Source of the DNA: Stromatinia cepivora
Taxonomy: Eukaryota; Ascomycota; Leotiomycetes; Helotiales; Sclerotiniaceae
Assembly: GCA_014898415.1 (NCBI GenBank)
Contig: RCTD01000032.1
Location: 434,001-498,000 of the forward strand
DNA length: 64,000 bases
Reading direction: 5' to 3'
The translations under genes and the position numbers were made by a program. How positions within the stretch are numbered: position 1 is the first letter of the stretch; every line of letters starts with the position of its first letter. Shown here piece by piece: positions 48,598 through 59,538 of this stretch. Under the pieces are notes generated by a model. The model saw nothing but the letters and a program-made list of their open reading frames with translations. It did no database searches and had not been told where the DNA came from.

Positions 48598-49726
48598 GGA
48601 ACGACACAACCTACACACAAAATACTAAAATTCAACATATTTACGACGCTTGCAATATAGTGGTACGGATGTTTACACTTCCTGGAATGGACATATCAAA
48701 AGCATATTTCTGGCATTACTGGGAAGATCAAATGAATAACGACATGATTCGGGATTCCAAATGATAATGGACGGATATCGTATATGCATTGTTCATGGAA
48801 GGAAAAAGGGAAGGGGTGGGGTCGTCCATATTGCAAGATTACTTTCATGATGGTTATGTTTTTTTTATCTACGATACCAGCGAGTGCGAATGCTTCTTCC
48901 GGGGGTTGTTGATGGATGATTGATGCGTGGGAGTTGGAGTAGTTTACCTTGAACTTGCTTTTTATTATACATAGATGTATTTTGCGAGCGAGGGCGAGAG
49001 CGAGAGCGGGAAGAGCAAGCAGAGAAAAAAAATCAAAATTTATATTACATATACGGTAATACATTATGAAATTAGGCTTTAGATAGGTATGTGATTTGCT
49101 ATATTTCGTAGTCACATATTTATTTGTATATCGTAGTCAGTTCAGTTAAACATCGTTTCGTTAGCACTACATACCTTTTTACGGTACTTTTCGGTAATGT
49201 AACAGAAGTGCAATTATCTAATCAGTTTCAACAATGTAAGATCTTGATATTATTGGTAGATTTATTCTATCTCATATGCATATCAACAAACCGGGTTCTG
49301 GCTCATGCCTGTACAGACCGTTACAATGCTACCCTAGACAGTGAAAGGAAAACGTGCCGGTGCAATCATATTAGGTCTTTTATGCACGTGGGTGGAGGAC
49401 TTCTGAATTCCCCTGTTCTAGATTCACAATTTACATAATTTGAATCTTCAATTTGACTTTTTGTTTGTATACCGTTATCATATTGTATCTTAACTTATTG
49501 TTTTGAGTGGCAGGTTTTTGTATTGATTTATCTTATTTTCATCTCATTTATTGTGTTGTTCTTTTCTGTATATTCACATTTGATTTCGTCACTGAATAAG
49601 GTTTCTTAAGCTCTGACCTAACTAATAGCTTTCACATCCTAACAAGCTTCACAAACAAATCTTTCCGACTTTTGATTCCACTCTTACCGTTTATCCAACC
49701 AACAACTACTCCAATTCGCCATCACT
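48598..49726. other. Intergenic between GLT1 and the VTC gene
   Basis: 3' UTR of GLT1 and the promoter/leader of the VTC gene, transcribed in the same direction. A GA-rich tract lies at 48985-49015. No further gene. Confidence 0.55.
49385..49392 (+). promoter_or_regulatory. Candidate Pho4/NUC-1 site CACGTGGG upstream of VTC gene
   Basis: CACGTGGG lies 335 bases upstream of the VTC start codon. It matches the strong phosphate-response E-box of yeast Pho4 and the CACGTG core of Neurospora NUC-1. VTC genes are known phosphate-regulon members in yeast. Function here is inferred from the motif and its position. Confidence 0.5.
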
Positions 49727-52156
49727 ATGCGTTTCGGTCAGACATTGAAGAGATCAATATATCAACCATGGAAGGATCAATATATCGATTATGCGAAGCT
49801 CAAACACCTCCTACGAGAAGATTCAGCATCTGAGGGTGCCGATAGGCCATGGACCGCTGATGATGAAACAAAGTTCTGCGAGGAGATCCTGAACGTTCAA
49901 CTAGAAAAGATAGCATCTTTCCAAGCTTCAACCTTTAAGAAGTTGGAGGAGCGTGCTAATGCGACGGGCGAAAAACTCAAAGAACTTGCACCTGAAGATG
50001 GGAAATCAAAAGATGATGTGAATACTGCCAAATTCAAGAAGATTGAGGAAGAGCTTGATGCTATCATCAATGATACCAAGGAACTGAAGAAATATAGCAG
50101 CATCAATTATACTGCGTTCTTGAAGATTGTTAAGAAACATGATCGCAAGAGGGGTAACAATTATAAAATTAGGCCAATGGTGCAAATGAGTCTGCAGAAG
50201 AGGCCCTTCAATTCGGAACAGGGCTATTCAGCATTGCTCAACCAGTTGTCGATGATGTACTTTATTGTTCGCCAACAGCTAGATGATAACTCGGATCCTG
50301 CCACGACTTCATCTGAGGTTCAATCGCAATCACAAACGCCGGAAAAGTATACTGCCTATAAATGTAAGTATGCTACGCCCCTAGGTGAAGCCCTATGCTA
50401 ACAAGCCTTTTTATAGTTTGGGTTCACCCCGATAATCTTTTGGAAGTCAAAACGTATATTCTTCGCCGACTTCCAGCTGTGGTATATAGTGAACCATCAT
50501 CGAAAAGTCCCGAACCCCAAGCCGACCCAACCCTTAACTCTCTCTATCTCGATAGTCCAGACTTCACATTGTATGATCAAAAGAGAGAAAAGAAGGAGGA
50601 TGCAACATCACTGCGGATAAGGTGGTATGGCCAATTGAAGGACAATCCAGAGCTTCATTTCGAACAGAAGATTGCACATGAAAATGGCACCAGCGAAGAA
50701 AAGAAGCTTTTGATAAAGGAAAAGTATATCGACGCTTTCATCAAAGGCGAATACAAGATGGAAAAGAGCATACAAAAAATGGAACGGCAAGGACAGCCAG
50801 AAGCAAGAATCGAGGCATTCAAGAAAACCGTGGATGATATTCAATCACTCATCAACAAAAATGGCTTGCAACCAATGTTGCGAGCTAACTACACACGGAC
50901 TGCCTTTCAAAAGCCGTTGGACGACAGAGTCAGGATATCTATCGATACTCAATTGGCATTCATTCGGGAAGATTGTATAGATGAGGACCGACCTTGCAGA
51001 GATCCTAAGAGCTGGCACAGACGCGACATTGACAGTAGTGTCATGTCGTATCCGTTCAGTAACATAAACCCAGGTGAAATATCGAGGTTTCCATATTCGG
51101 TATTGGAGATCAAGGTTAAGGATGGTGCAACCAAGAAGCAGCCTCAATGGGTACAGGATTTGATGGGTTCACATCTTGTGTACGCAGCCCCAGGATTCTC
51201 TAAATTCCTTCAAGGTGCGGTATCTCTATTCGAAGATTATGTCAACGATTATCCTTCGTGGCATGGAAACTTGACGGATGATATTCGAAAAGACCCACAA
51301 GCGGCATTCGATGAAGATCAATCCCGAAAAGCAAAGCAGGCCGAGAATGATCTTGTAGTCGGTAGCTATCTAGGAACTTCTCATAAAGCTAGTGCAAGCT
51401 TCAAACCCGCCGTCAGCTCGCCAGTAGGGAGGTCATATATGGAAGAGAGAATGGTCGCTGAGGAGAGGGCTGGCAGAAGATCTCATCTGGACGGTCCTGC
51501 CGCTTCTGGAGATGCTGGAAATGATGAAGAAGAGACTAGAGATTCAAGAAATCAAGGTGGATATGGTACATTGGCATCTGTGTTTCCATCTTTCTCTCTC
51601 TCTCGTTATGCGCAGTCGCGCCGATCGAGAAGTGTTCAATTACCTCCAGGCGTTACCAAACCTACTCAATACATTAAGGATTCAGGTCCTTTACAAGTCG
51701 AACCCAAAGTTTGGCTGGCCAACGAACGTACATTTTTGAAATGGCAACATATATGCATATTATTAGGATCTCTTGCTGTTAGTTTATACACAGCCGCAGG
51801 GGAGGATGAAATTGCAGAAGCTATGGGTATTGCATATATCATCATTGCTATATTTGCTGGAAGTTGGGGCTACTGGATGCATTACACGCGGCGAAACATG
51901 ATTGTTGCCAGAAGCGGAAAAGATTTCGATAATTTGATTGGGCCAATGATTGTCAGCGCTGCTCTCATGATTTCCTTATTTCTCAATTTCTTCTTCAAGG
52001 TAAGCTTTTGCGACAGAGTATAAAAATGGAGGTGATGGTTAACTAATATGTGTGTAGTATCGACAAGCTATGGAAAAGTACGGAGAGGATGGATATAATT
52101 CAACCAACATCATGTTGACCAATCAAATCTTTGAGGATTTCAAGATTGATCTATAA
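49727..52156 (+). CDS. Vacuolar transporter chaperone subunit, Vtc2/Vtc3-type (SPX-VTC-DUF202)
   Basis: A 772-aa protein from three exons (introns 50364-50416 and 52000-52057). Domains in order: SPX (1-~165; MRFGQTLKRSIYQPWKDQYIDY, KIVKKHDRKRG with the lysine cluster that binds inositol pyrophosphates); central VTC tunnel domain (~200-500; WVHPDNLLEVK, LRIRWYGQLKD with the R-x-R pair, TRTAFQKPLDDRVRISIDT, YSVLEIKVKDG); a Ser/Arg-rich linker; and three C-terminal membrane spans of the DUF202 type. The VTC complex makes polyphosphate and moves it into the vacuole. The lack of the HREDWTGEKS segment typical of catalytic Vtc4, and the local similarity to Vtc2/3, make it more likely an accessory subunit, but I cannot fully exclude Vtc4. 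Confidence 0.92.
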
Positions 52157-52871
52157 GGTGGATGGGTGATCAAGGGGTAGTTGGATCGTTAGCTGTATGT
52201 TCCGAGTTTGAGCTTGAAGCGCTGCATATGTATATCAAGTTGTTAGCTCAACTGAGAAGTAAATAATTTAGAAACGGTAGTAATACTTCAATCTGTATCT
52301 TGATATCATAAATTGACAGGAGAAAAATGTGAGGACAGCAATTAGAAGGTACTCGGTGATTTCCTATCAGTACAAAGATTAACTCATCAAGCATGAATAG
52401 GTGCTCTACCGTAGAATAGCCGGGATAACCGAAGGATAGGGATGCAAAGGACAAGGCTATGGTGGATATCACTTTTCTGCAACATATTTGTCCAACTTTT
52501 ATCAAGAGAATGTACTTCACTCCAAGTGTATTGGTTTCCCGAGGGATCAGTATGATTTGGTCTTGTCTCGAGGAATTGCCTCATCGGTTTATACAGTCAT
52601 CTGTATGAAGACTTGATCTGACTTTTTTTTTATTCTTACCCGCTCATCTGTAACTCAGCCTTACTACTGTTTTTAAAGAATTTGTTACACAAGATCTGGA
52701 CTTGAGAATTTGTGAACTTGTGAACTTGTGAATGGGATATCAAATCGATTATTTATTACGAAGGCGGATACAGATACAGATAAATGCGAGAACATCTGTG
52801 GATTTTGAAATCGGAGACTGGAGATTTGATAATTTGATAAGGGAACAGAGTGTGATAGTGAGAGAGTGATA
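52157..52871. other. Intergenic between the VTC gene and the 855-aa protein gene
   Basis: 3' UTR and next promoter/leader. The leader just before 52872 has short GAACTTGTGAACTTGTGAA-type direct repeats (about 52708-52732). No gene is seen. Confidence 0.5.
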
Positions 52872-55496
52872 ATGGTTGGTGTTAAGGACAAGATAGCCAG
52901 TTTAATTCTGGGCAAGAAGAAGAGTGAAGAGGAACCAGAGCCGGGGCCAGAAATTGAGGATGAGTATGAACAAAGACCGAGAAGAGAACGAAGAAAACAT
53001 CGGAGGAGTAGGAGAAATCGGGATAAGCATTCGAGGGATGGAGATGATGGGGATCGTGATGGTGGATATGATTCGATTTCTCCTCGCAGACATCGACATC
53101 GAGATAGCAAAGATCGCGAAGATGACGAAAATCCTCGAAGACATCATTCGGTCAAATTAAGTACTTCGACCTCGCGTTCACCACATACAGATCATCGACA
53201 TCGCGCAGATGATGAATCTCATTCTGCCTCTCCGAAAAGACATCCTTCGATTAAGCCAAGCACTTCTACCTCTCATTCGCCCCATCATGCAAGACCTAGT
53301 ACAGGCAGATCATCAAAATATACAGAAGAAGGTGTCAGAGCGCCTAAGGTTAAACCATTGATGGAATGGCCACCTGTTGGTCATTCGCACGATGATGAAT
53401 TGTCACAAGGGAAAGCGATGCAATTGATTGCTACCGGAGTGCCTGTTTTCAAAGGAACGATGGAATCAATCCCACATGCTTCGGACGAATACTTTGCGCT
53501 ATATGCGACTTGTCATGGAAATGGAGGAGCTGGAAGTGATCGTGCGGAGATTTTTAGTAGGGCATTTCTGGCGGATTCTATGCGATTACAAGGACCTGGT
53601 GAAGCAAATCGACCATGGGAAACTCTTGAACAACCAAGTATGGCTTTTGCTTATGGCACATTGAGAGGCACTATTACGTTGAATCACTGGTGTAGCATTA
53701 ATGGCAATCCTCATGCCCCTATTGAGCTTCGAGACTCGGGTGTCCAAACGTTGAGAGATGTGGATCTGCAAATTATATTGGATCGATTGATATATTTGGA
53801 AAGTGGAATCGATGATGAAAATGAGGATATGCTGTATAAGAGTTTATACAAAATCTTACTTAAGGACCTCGACAAATCATTCATCGCTAAAAAGGGGATG
53901 GAGAAACAAATTGCGGATTTGATAATTGCGTTGTCGAGACGTGAGTGGATCGATTTTAGTCAACCTAAAAATCATGTTGTGGCTAAATTCTTTGTTGATG
54001 GGGCATATTCTGATCATGGAAGATATCGAGCGTTTTTCCATCAATTGTTGTTGAGCATGGAATTGGAATTGAGAATTCAATCGAAGCATCATTCGGAAGA
54101 AGCAAAGGAGAGATTGCTAGCACAATTACCGCCATGGATCTCTTGGGATCTAGCTGTTGCGAAGAAGTGGAGAGAATGTATGACTATTGAGAAGTATAAG
54201 ACTAGCGATGATCTTCAGCAGAGTAAGTTTTCACATATTATAAGTATTCCATGAGGAATAGAAGCTGATATCAATATAGTTAAGTTTCGCCTTCTCAAAA
54301 AGAGATCACAAGTCAAAGCTTTACGCAAATTCTCAAGAGCAATGAAGTGGCCTAATTTAGCTATGGTAGATGAATCTTTAAAAGAGCTAGATCCGGATGC
54401 TTCACCTCTCGAAGATCGTTCTGCAGACGCTATGTCCTATTGTACTGGCTTAATCTTACCAGGACCAACTCAGCCATGGCTTCTCATGAATACCTTAATT
54501 GACTGCGATGAAGATGGAGGTGCTGATCTTGGTGGCCTTACACATATGCATCCAAATTCTGGCTTTCAGTATAGAGGTAGTACGTATTGGGCATCTACTT
54601 GTATCGTTGGTAAAGTTCTCGCTCCTACTTGTCAAGAGATTGCGGGTTGGGTTGGTCCGGCTCTCGCTTCTGTGGATATTGAACGCACTCAAGTATTGCG
54701 AATTCGTCAACGTATGTCTCCTCAAATCATCACCAAAACTGACGTCTTAAGCATGAGGGTTCGATCTGATCCTCTTGGTCCTCCCGATCCAAACGATCCC
54801 GTTTATCCCGTGAGCGAATTCGTACTACCCATGCTAGACCTGGAATCGCCACCTATAGACAATATCCGCATCGAAAAATTAGCATTCGATGTAGCGAAAC
54901 CAAACCAGCAGCTTGACGGTGGCTCCCCAAAGAGAAGTAGCGAGATGGGAAAGAGACCACCTATTTATGATGCATGCATAGTTTTTGCTAGGAAAGGACA
55001 ATCGCATTGGTTGAGATTAGCTCATGATGTTTCGTTCATCACGGCGTATCCTTGTTCTAATGGTCCACATATTCTCTTCTTCGACTACGTCTATAAAATC
55101 GCGCGCATGAACCAATTACTCGATATACATAATTGGGCTGGAGTCGGCGGCGCCAATCTAAACGAAGATTTACAATTGGGATGGGCGCCGCAACCGGAGG
55201 AATTGGGTATTCAGGGTTCGTGGGAAGAAGGTTATGATATGAAGGGAGCACAGTGGAAATTTAATCAACTTATGGAGGGAGTGGATAAGGATACGGTGTT
55301 GGTGATTGAGGCGTGGGGCGTGGAGGATAATGAGTGTATGGCTAGGGCGTGGTGTAGTCATTGGGGATTGAATGCTGTGGTGGCGGTGGTGGGGAAGAGT
55401 TGTTTGGCTTGTGCGGTTAGGGAGGCGTATGCGGCGGCGGTTAATGTGGTTATTTTTGTTGGGGGTGGTGGGGAGGGTAGAGAGGGTAGGGGATAG
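52872..55496 (+). CDS. Large protein of unknown function with charged N-terminus
   Basis: 855 aa from two exons (intron 54223-54279). The start is the ATG at 52872 (MVGVKDKIASLILGKKK); the triplet six bases upstream is GTG, not ATG. Residues ~20-160 are Arg/His/Asp/Ser-rich and disordered with two similar segments (HSVKLSTSTSRSPH and PSIKPSTSTSHSPH). From ~165 the protein becomes compact and balanced (MEWPPVGHSHDDELSQGKAM, LNHWCSINGNPHAPIELRD, REWIDFSQPKNHVVAKFFVDG, SYCTGLILPGPTQPWLLMNT, YWASTCIVGKVLAPTCQEI), with a Gly/Ala-rich, Cys-containing C-terminus (WCSHWGLNAVVAVVGKSCLACAVREAY). No membrane span or catalytic signature is recognised. The ordered part looks like a conserved fungal family, and I give no function. 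Confidence 0.8.
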
Positions 55497-55936
55497 GGGT
55501 GAGGGGTGAGGGTGGTTTGGAATGATTGGGGGAGTGGAATGGAAAGGTGAGTGGGATGGATGGGGAATGGGATGGGAAGGATAGAACATTGGGATTCAAG
55601 CTGTATCATACATTAAGGAGTTTTCATCGGGGATAATAGGACGGGATGGGATGGGAGGGAACTTTTCATTAGGTATGATGTGTTCGGGCATCAAGTAGGT
55701 GTAATCGGTTTTGGGTGGAGCAATATACCAGGATTCTTTTTTATTTTGGGGGTTGGGGGGGGGACTTTGGGGGTGCGGTGGGATGGGATGGGTTGGGATG
55801 AAATGGGATGATGGGTGGGATATATTTCATGCTATGAGGATGAGGATGAGATGAGAATGAGATGATTTGGTATGATTTGATACCTTTGATATGATAGTTA
55901 AGACAAATCAATGAAATCAATGAATGAATAAATACC
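55497..55936. other. G-rich 3' flank
   Basis: Strongly G-rich on the + strand (GGGATGGGATGGG-type runs, a run of about ten G near 55755). It could form G-quadruplexes in the transcript 3' region or simply be a (GGGAT)n-derived simple sequence. No gene. Confidence 0.55.
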
Positions 55937-56059
55937 TACAGTAACCATGCACTTATATTACCCCAAAACCTTAAAAACGCGTAAATTTCGCGAATTGAAT
56001 TTCAACTCTCTTTATTATTTATTCATCAATAGTACTACAATATACTCTCAGAACCTTGA

Positions 56060-56381
56060 ATATTGAAAAAAAGCTAGCTTTTAAATATCTTACTCCATAT
56101 TTATGTGGCAAAATTATTGGCAAAGCTTCCAATAGCTCTAATCCTTATCATATCGCAATTGATCTTAATCTCGAAATGCAAACCGTTCGCTATACTTTAT
56201 AACAAGATATATTATATAATAAAGGAATGAATCTACCTTATACTTCTTGAATTAAATCTTATATAAAAAAAGAAGAATGTATATTAGTTCAATACATTCG
56301 ATTATATTTAAAATCAATTTATATATAAATAAAAACAATTGTAGATTTTAAATATAGTACTTTTATTATTAAGAAGATTTT
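56060..56381 (+). pseudogene. Mariner transposase, N-terminal (helix-turn-helix) fragment
   Basis: The frame beginning at 56089 reads LTPYLCGKIIGKASN then LNLEMQTVRYTL and, after a stop, NKGMNLPYTS, IKSYIKKEECILVQYIRLY, typical of the DNA-binding half of fungal Tc1/mariner transposases. At least three in-frame stops. It ends at the ATTTT target duplication (56377-56381) beside LTR A. Confidence 0.75.
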
Positions 56382-56531
56382 TGTGACGAACCCAACGAGC
56401 GTTTAGAGATCAACCTTAGAATTAAAAGCTACAGAGCTAAAGAGAGTGTGCTACGAAGCTATATATATGATCGGCTCGGAGCTTAGTACCGTACTAGCCC
56501 GATCGTACGCGATCACGTGTATCTCGTGACA
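56382..56531 (-). repeat. LTR copy A (150 bp, reverse orientation)
   Basis: Reads TGTCACGAGATACACGTGAT on the minus strand and ends GTTCGTCACA. Same 150-bp length as copies B and C. Flanks: ATTTT (56377-56381) and TCAAA (56532-56536), which do not match each other but match the flanks of B and C respectively. Confidence 0.9.
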
Positions 56532-57080
56532 TCAAATATATTTAATAAAATTGAAATCAAGAAAATAAAAAGATCAATCCTTTAATATTGGAATCCCTTT
56601 CTTTTGAAACCAATCCTGTATTTTATGAATACGATAAATAGAAACATTATCCTATATAAATTCATATCCTAAACCCAATCTTTCAAAAACAAAATCTACC
56701 TCAACACCAAGGACCTTGAAATATGAATTGACATTATACCCATATTTCTTACTCTCAAAATCTCTATTCATTATATATAAATTGCTCCTTTCAAGATCCC
56801 AAAAGCTCTCCCAAACCATAACCTTCATATTCTTATTCGTACCATATATTTGAACCATTTTAGATTCCCATTTCTAAGTAGAAATGCGAAAACACTATTC
56901 TTCTTTTTTACTTTACCCCTGCTTTATAAAGTATTTGTTATTTTATATAATTAATCTTTATTCCTTTATTGTCAATCTTTTATATACTAAACACTATACA
57001 AGCCATTTGAATATATATACCTGGATAAATTCCAATCGTTTTTTATATTTCCAATTAATGATTCCATAAGCCTTCAAAAT
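56532..57080 (-). pseudogene. Mariner transposase, middle fragment, inverted
   Basis: On the minus strand, just after the flank ATTTT, the reading is LKAYGIINWKYKKRLEF, then KWESKMVQIYGTNKNMKVMV, SNLYIMNRDFESKKYGY, and a stop inside DNVSIYRIHKIQDWFQKKGI: the DDE core around the second catalytic Asp. Several RIP-type stops. Inverted relative to the N- and C-terminal fragments. Confidence 0.8.
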
Positions 57081-57230
57081 TGTCACGAGATACACGTGAT
57101 CGCATACGATCGGACTAGTACAATACTAAGCTCCGAGCCGATCATATATATAGCTTCGTAGTACACTCTCTTTAATTCTATAGCTTTTAATTCTAAGGTT
57201 GATCTCTAAACATTTGTTGGATTCATCATA
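57081..57230 (+). repeat. LTR copy B (150 bp)
   Basis: Starts TGTCACGAGATACACG; its end ATTCATCATA is a transition-mutated form of GTTCGTCACA. Preceded by AAAAT (57076-57080), the complement of the ATTTT beside LTR A. Confidence 0.88.
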
Positions 57231-58606
57231 TTATTAAAAGCTCTTTCAGATAAGAAATAGAATAATATCTGTATATATTTATATACATTCCGCTTACTCC
57301 TGTTTAGATATATTATTCATACTTTTTCGCTTGTATATAAATCTTCTTGATATTATTCGAAAATGTTATCTTTTTTCTTACCCTTAATTTCTAAGTTATA
57401 AATTACAATTCGATAAATCTTGCGATTGCAGAACTTTGTGGTAAAATGACTCATTAACAGAATGAAATCTTATTCCTATACTCCCTGATTTTCGAACACA
57501 CTCCTATTATTTATATTCCTTCTCGTCCGAAACCTTCTCTCCCTAATCCTGAAAAATTCAATAGTAACTCTCAAAAGTTCGATACCTGGCTTCCTTCAAT
57601 TCGAGTAAAACTACAAATAGATAGTACTGCGATCAGTAACTCTACAGCTCAATTTTACTATATTTATCTCAATCTTGAATCTTATATATAAGCTATAATA
57701 TTACCTTAACTTTCTTTTCTTGATCAAAATGTTCCTTTAGATTATATAACGATCCTAAATCAATTTATACATATTTACAACAATCCGAATAAAGTTCAAA
57801 AAGCCGAAAATAAATTATTCATTCTCAAACAAGGAACCGATTCTTTATATACCTATATTACAAAATTCGAAAGGATCCTTTATAAAGCCAAAGATCAGAA
57901 TTGATTTAATTCAAATAAAATCTCAATTTTTTGTAATAAATTCAATATTACTCTTAGAAATCATCTTTCTCAACAATTTTCTTTTCCCCACTCTTATCCC
58001 GACTTTATTCAGATCATACAATAACTAGCTACTCGTACAATGAATGAATTCCCTGCATCATCCTACTCTAATGAACCTAAAGCCCCATATATATTATAGA
58101 ATCCATCCCATTTTCGGAACCATAATCCAATGGATATTAGCAATCTTAATATTATTAATACCCTTAGCCTTTTTGATATCCAATCGGACAAATCCGATTA
58201 TACCTTGATTCTACCCCGTGTATAAATATTCGAGTTTTCTCCTTCTGAAAGAACTCTTTTGTATAAACAAAATAAATATATATAATATAGAAATAACTCT
58301 TATTAAATATAAATCTGTCCACTAGATCTATATCAAGGAATCCGAGATCGATAAGAACCTATTTCGGCTATTACATTGACTATTGAGCTCAAAAGCGACG
58401 ATGATAAAGATTTAGGAGAAATAATCAATGACCGATATTTTGAAGATCATTTAAAGGAGGCATATAGTATAATGGATATATATTCGTTAATTGTAATGCA
58501 ATCCGCATATCAGGAATTTTTATCAAAAGAAGATTAGTGATCATTTTGTACTTAAATCATTCATTTAAAGTGAATTCGAAACGAACTCTTCAGAAAAAAA
58601 GGGTAG

Positions 58607-58756
58607 TATCACGAGATACACGTGATCGCATACGATCGGGTTAGTACAGTACTAAGCTCCAAACCGATCATATATATAGCTTTGTAGTATACTCTCTTTA
58701 GCTCTGTAACTTTTAATTCTAAGATTGATCTCTAAACGCTCGTTGGGTTCGTCACA
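58607..58756 (+). repeat. LTR copy C (150 bp)
   Basis: Starts TATCACGAGATACACG (TG to TA change) and ends GTTCGTCACA. Followed by TTTGA (58757-58761), the complement of the TCAAA beside LTR A. Confidence 0.9.
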
Positions 58757-58968
58757 TTTGATGAGCTTTAAAAGTGAGGTTATATAAGATGTTTCCTAAT
58801 ATTGTAATTAATAAAAGCGAATCGGAATATATTAGATAGAGGTTAGAAAATTGTTTACAAATAGTTTGGGATATATTAGATCAAGAATTATTCGATAAAT
58901 TAGGAACAAATATATCTAATAGAATTGAAGTTTGTATTACAATAGGGGGCTGCTATACAAAATATTGA
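58757..58968 (+). pseudogene. Mariner transposase, C-terminal fragment
   Basis: Reads ALKVRLYKMFPNIVINKSES, then after one stop RLENCLQIVWDILDQELFD and GGCYTKY before the terminal TGA at 58966-58968, the usual end of this transposase family. It continues the middle fragment after the TTTGA duplication. Confidence 0.75.
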
Positions 58969-59346
58969 TTAATTGTAAAGTGATAAAGATTTGAATTTTT
59001 TTGGGGGAATAGTATAGATATAGAACTTCAATATATTCAAATTTTAGATTATAATAATTAATGGTTGATTTTATAATTAAATTGAAAGGTAGATATTGAA
59101 TATATAAAAAAACTGAAATTAGATTGTGGAGTAATATAAGTTGACTAGTACTGTACCTAATCACATATAATATGGAATCACATACAATAAATATGAAATC
59201 ATACACTAGATATATATATATATATATATATACTTGAAGCTTAAACAAAAGAATCATTTTTTTTTCACTTTGCTTATTTATATATATACATACTCACTCA
59301 TAAAACTTCCAAAAAAAAACCACGATATAAATCCATCCAATCTAAC

Positions 59347-59538
59347 TGTGAGAATCACAGCAAAGAATCGGTTAATATTCGAATAACAATATGTTTGGGT
59401 TTAGAATCAAGACTTTTCATTACTTTCTTTCTAATGGTATTGAAGAATTCCCTTCTATATAGGTGAAAACTCTTCAAACTAGCGTACAATTCGGCCCGCT
59501 TTCGGCTAGCCCTAGTTTCGTAGTTGAGGTTCGTAACA
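59347..59538 (+). repeat. Left LTR of the second element
   Basis: 192 bp. Its minus-strand open frame (FHLYRREFFNTIRKK) recurs in the right LTR because the two are duplicates; it is not a gene. Confidence 0.9.

Larger units (their letters stand above)
57081..58756 (+). mobile_element. Gag-only (pol-less) LTR retrotransposon remnant
   Basis: LTR B (57081-57230), a 1376-bp interior and LTR C (58607-58756). The interior has a decayed gag-like frame at about 57533-58210 (PEKFNSNSQKFDTWLPSIRV, ENKLFILKQGTDSLYTYITK, NKFNITLRNHLSQQ) with several stops. I see no protease, reverse transcriptase or integrase, and the space is too small for them. A polypurine tract AGAAAAAAAGGG lies just before LTR C, confirming orientation. 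Resembles TR-GAG/TRIM-type non-autonomous elements. Confidence 0.8.
55939..59153. mobile_element. Degenerate Tc1/mariner element carrying nested, inverted LTR insertions
   Basis: The ends are imperfect inverted repeats: CAGTA, seven bases, then ACTTATATTAC at 55939-55961, and the inverse at 59131-59153. Both are flanked by TA (55937-55938; 59154-59155). Transposase fragments appear in the order N-terminus (+), middle (-), C-terminus (+), separated by three copies of one 150-bp LTR. Removing 1836 bases of insertions and target duplications leaves about 1.38 kb, a normal mariner size. The coding pieces contain stops of the CAA/CAG to TAA/TAG, CGA to TGA and TGG to TGA kinds expected from RIP. 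The element is dead. Confidence 0.85.

Noticed and set aside
56382..57230. LTR A and LTR B taken as the two ends of one element
   Set aside because: They are in opposite orientation, and the space between them is an inverted transposase fragment, not an LTR-element interior. B and C are the direct pair.
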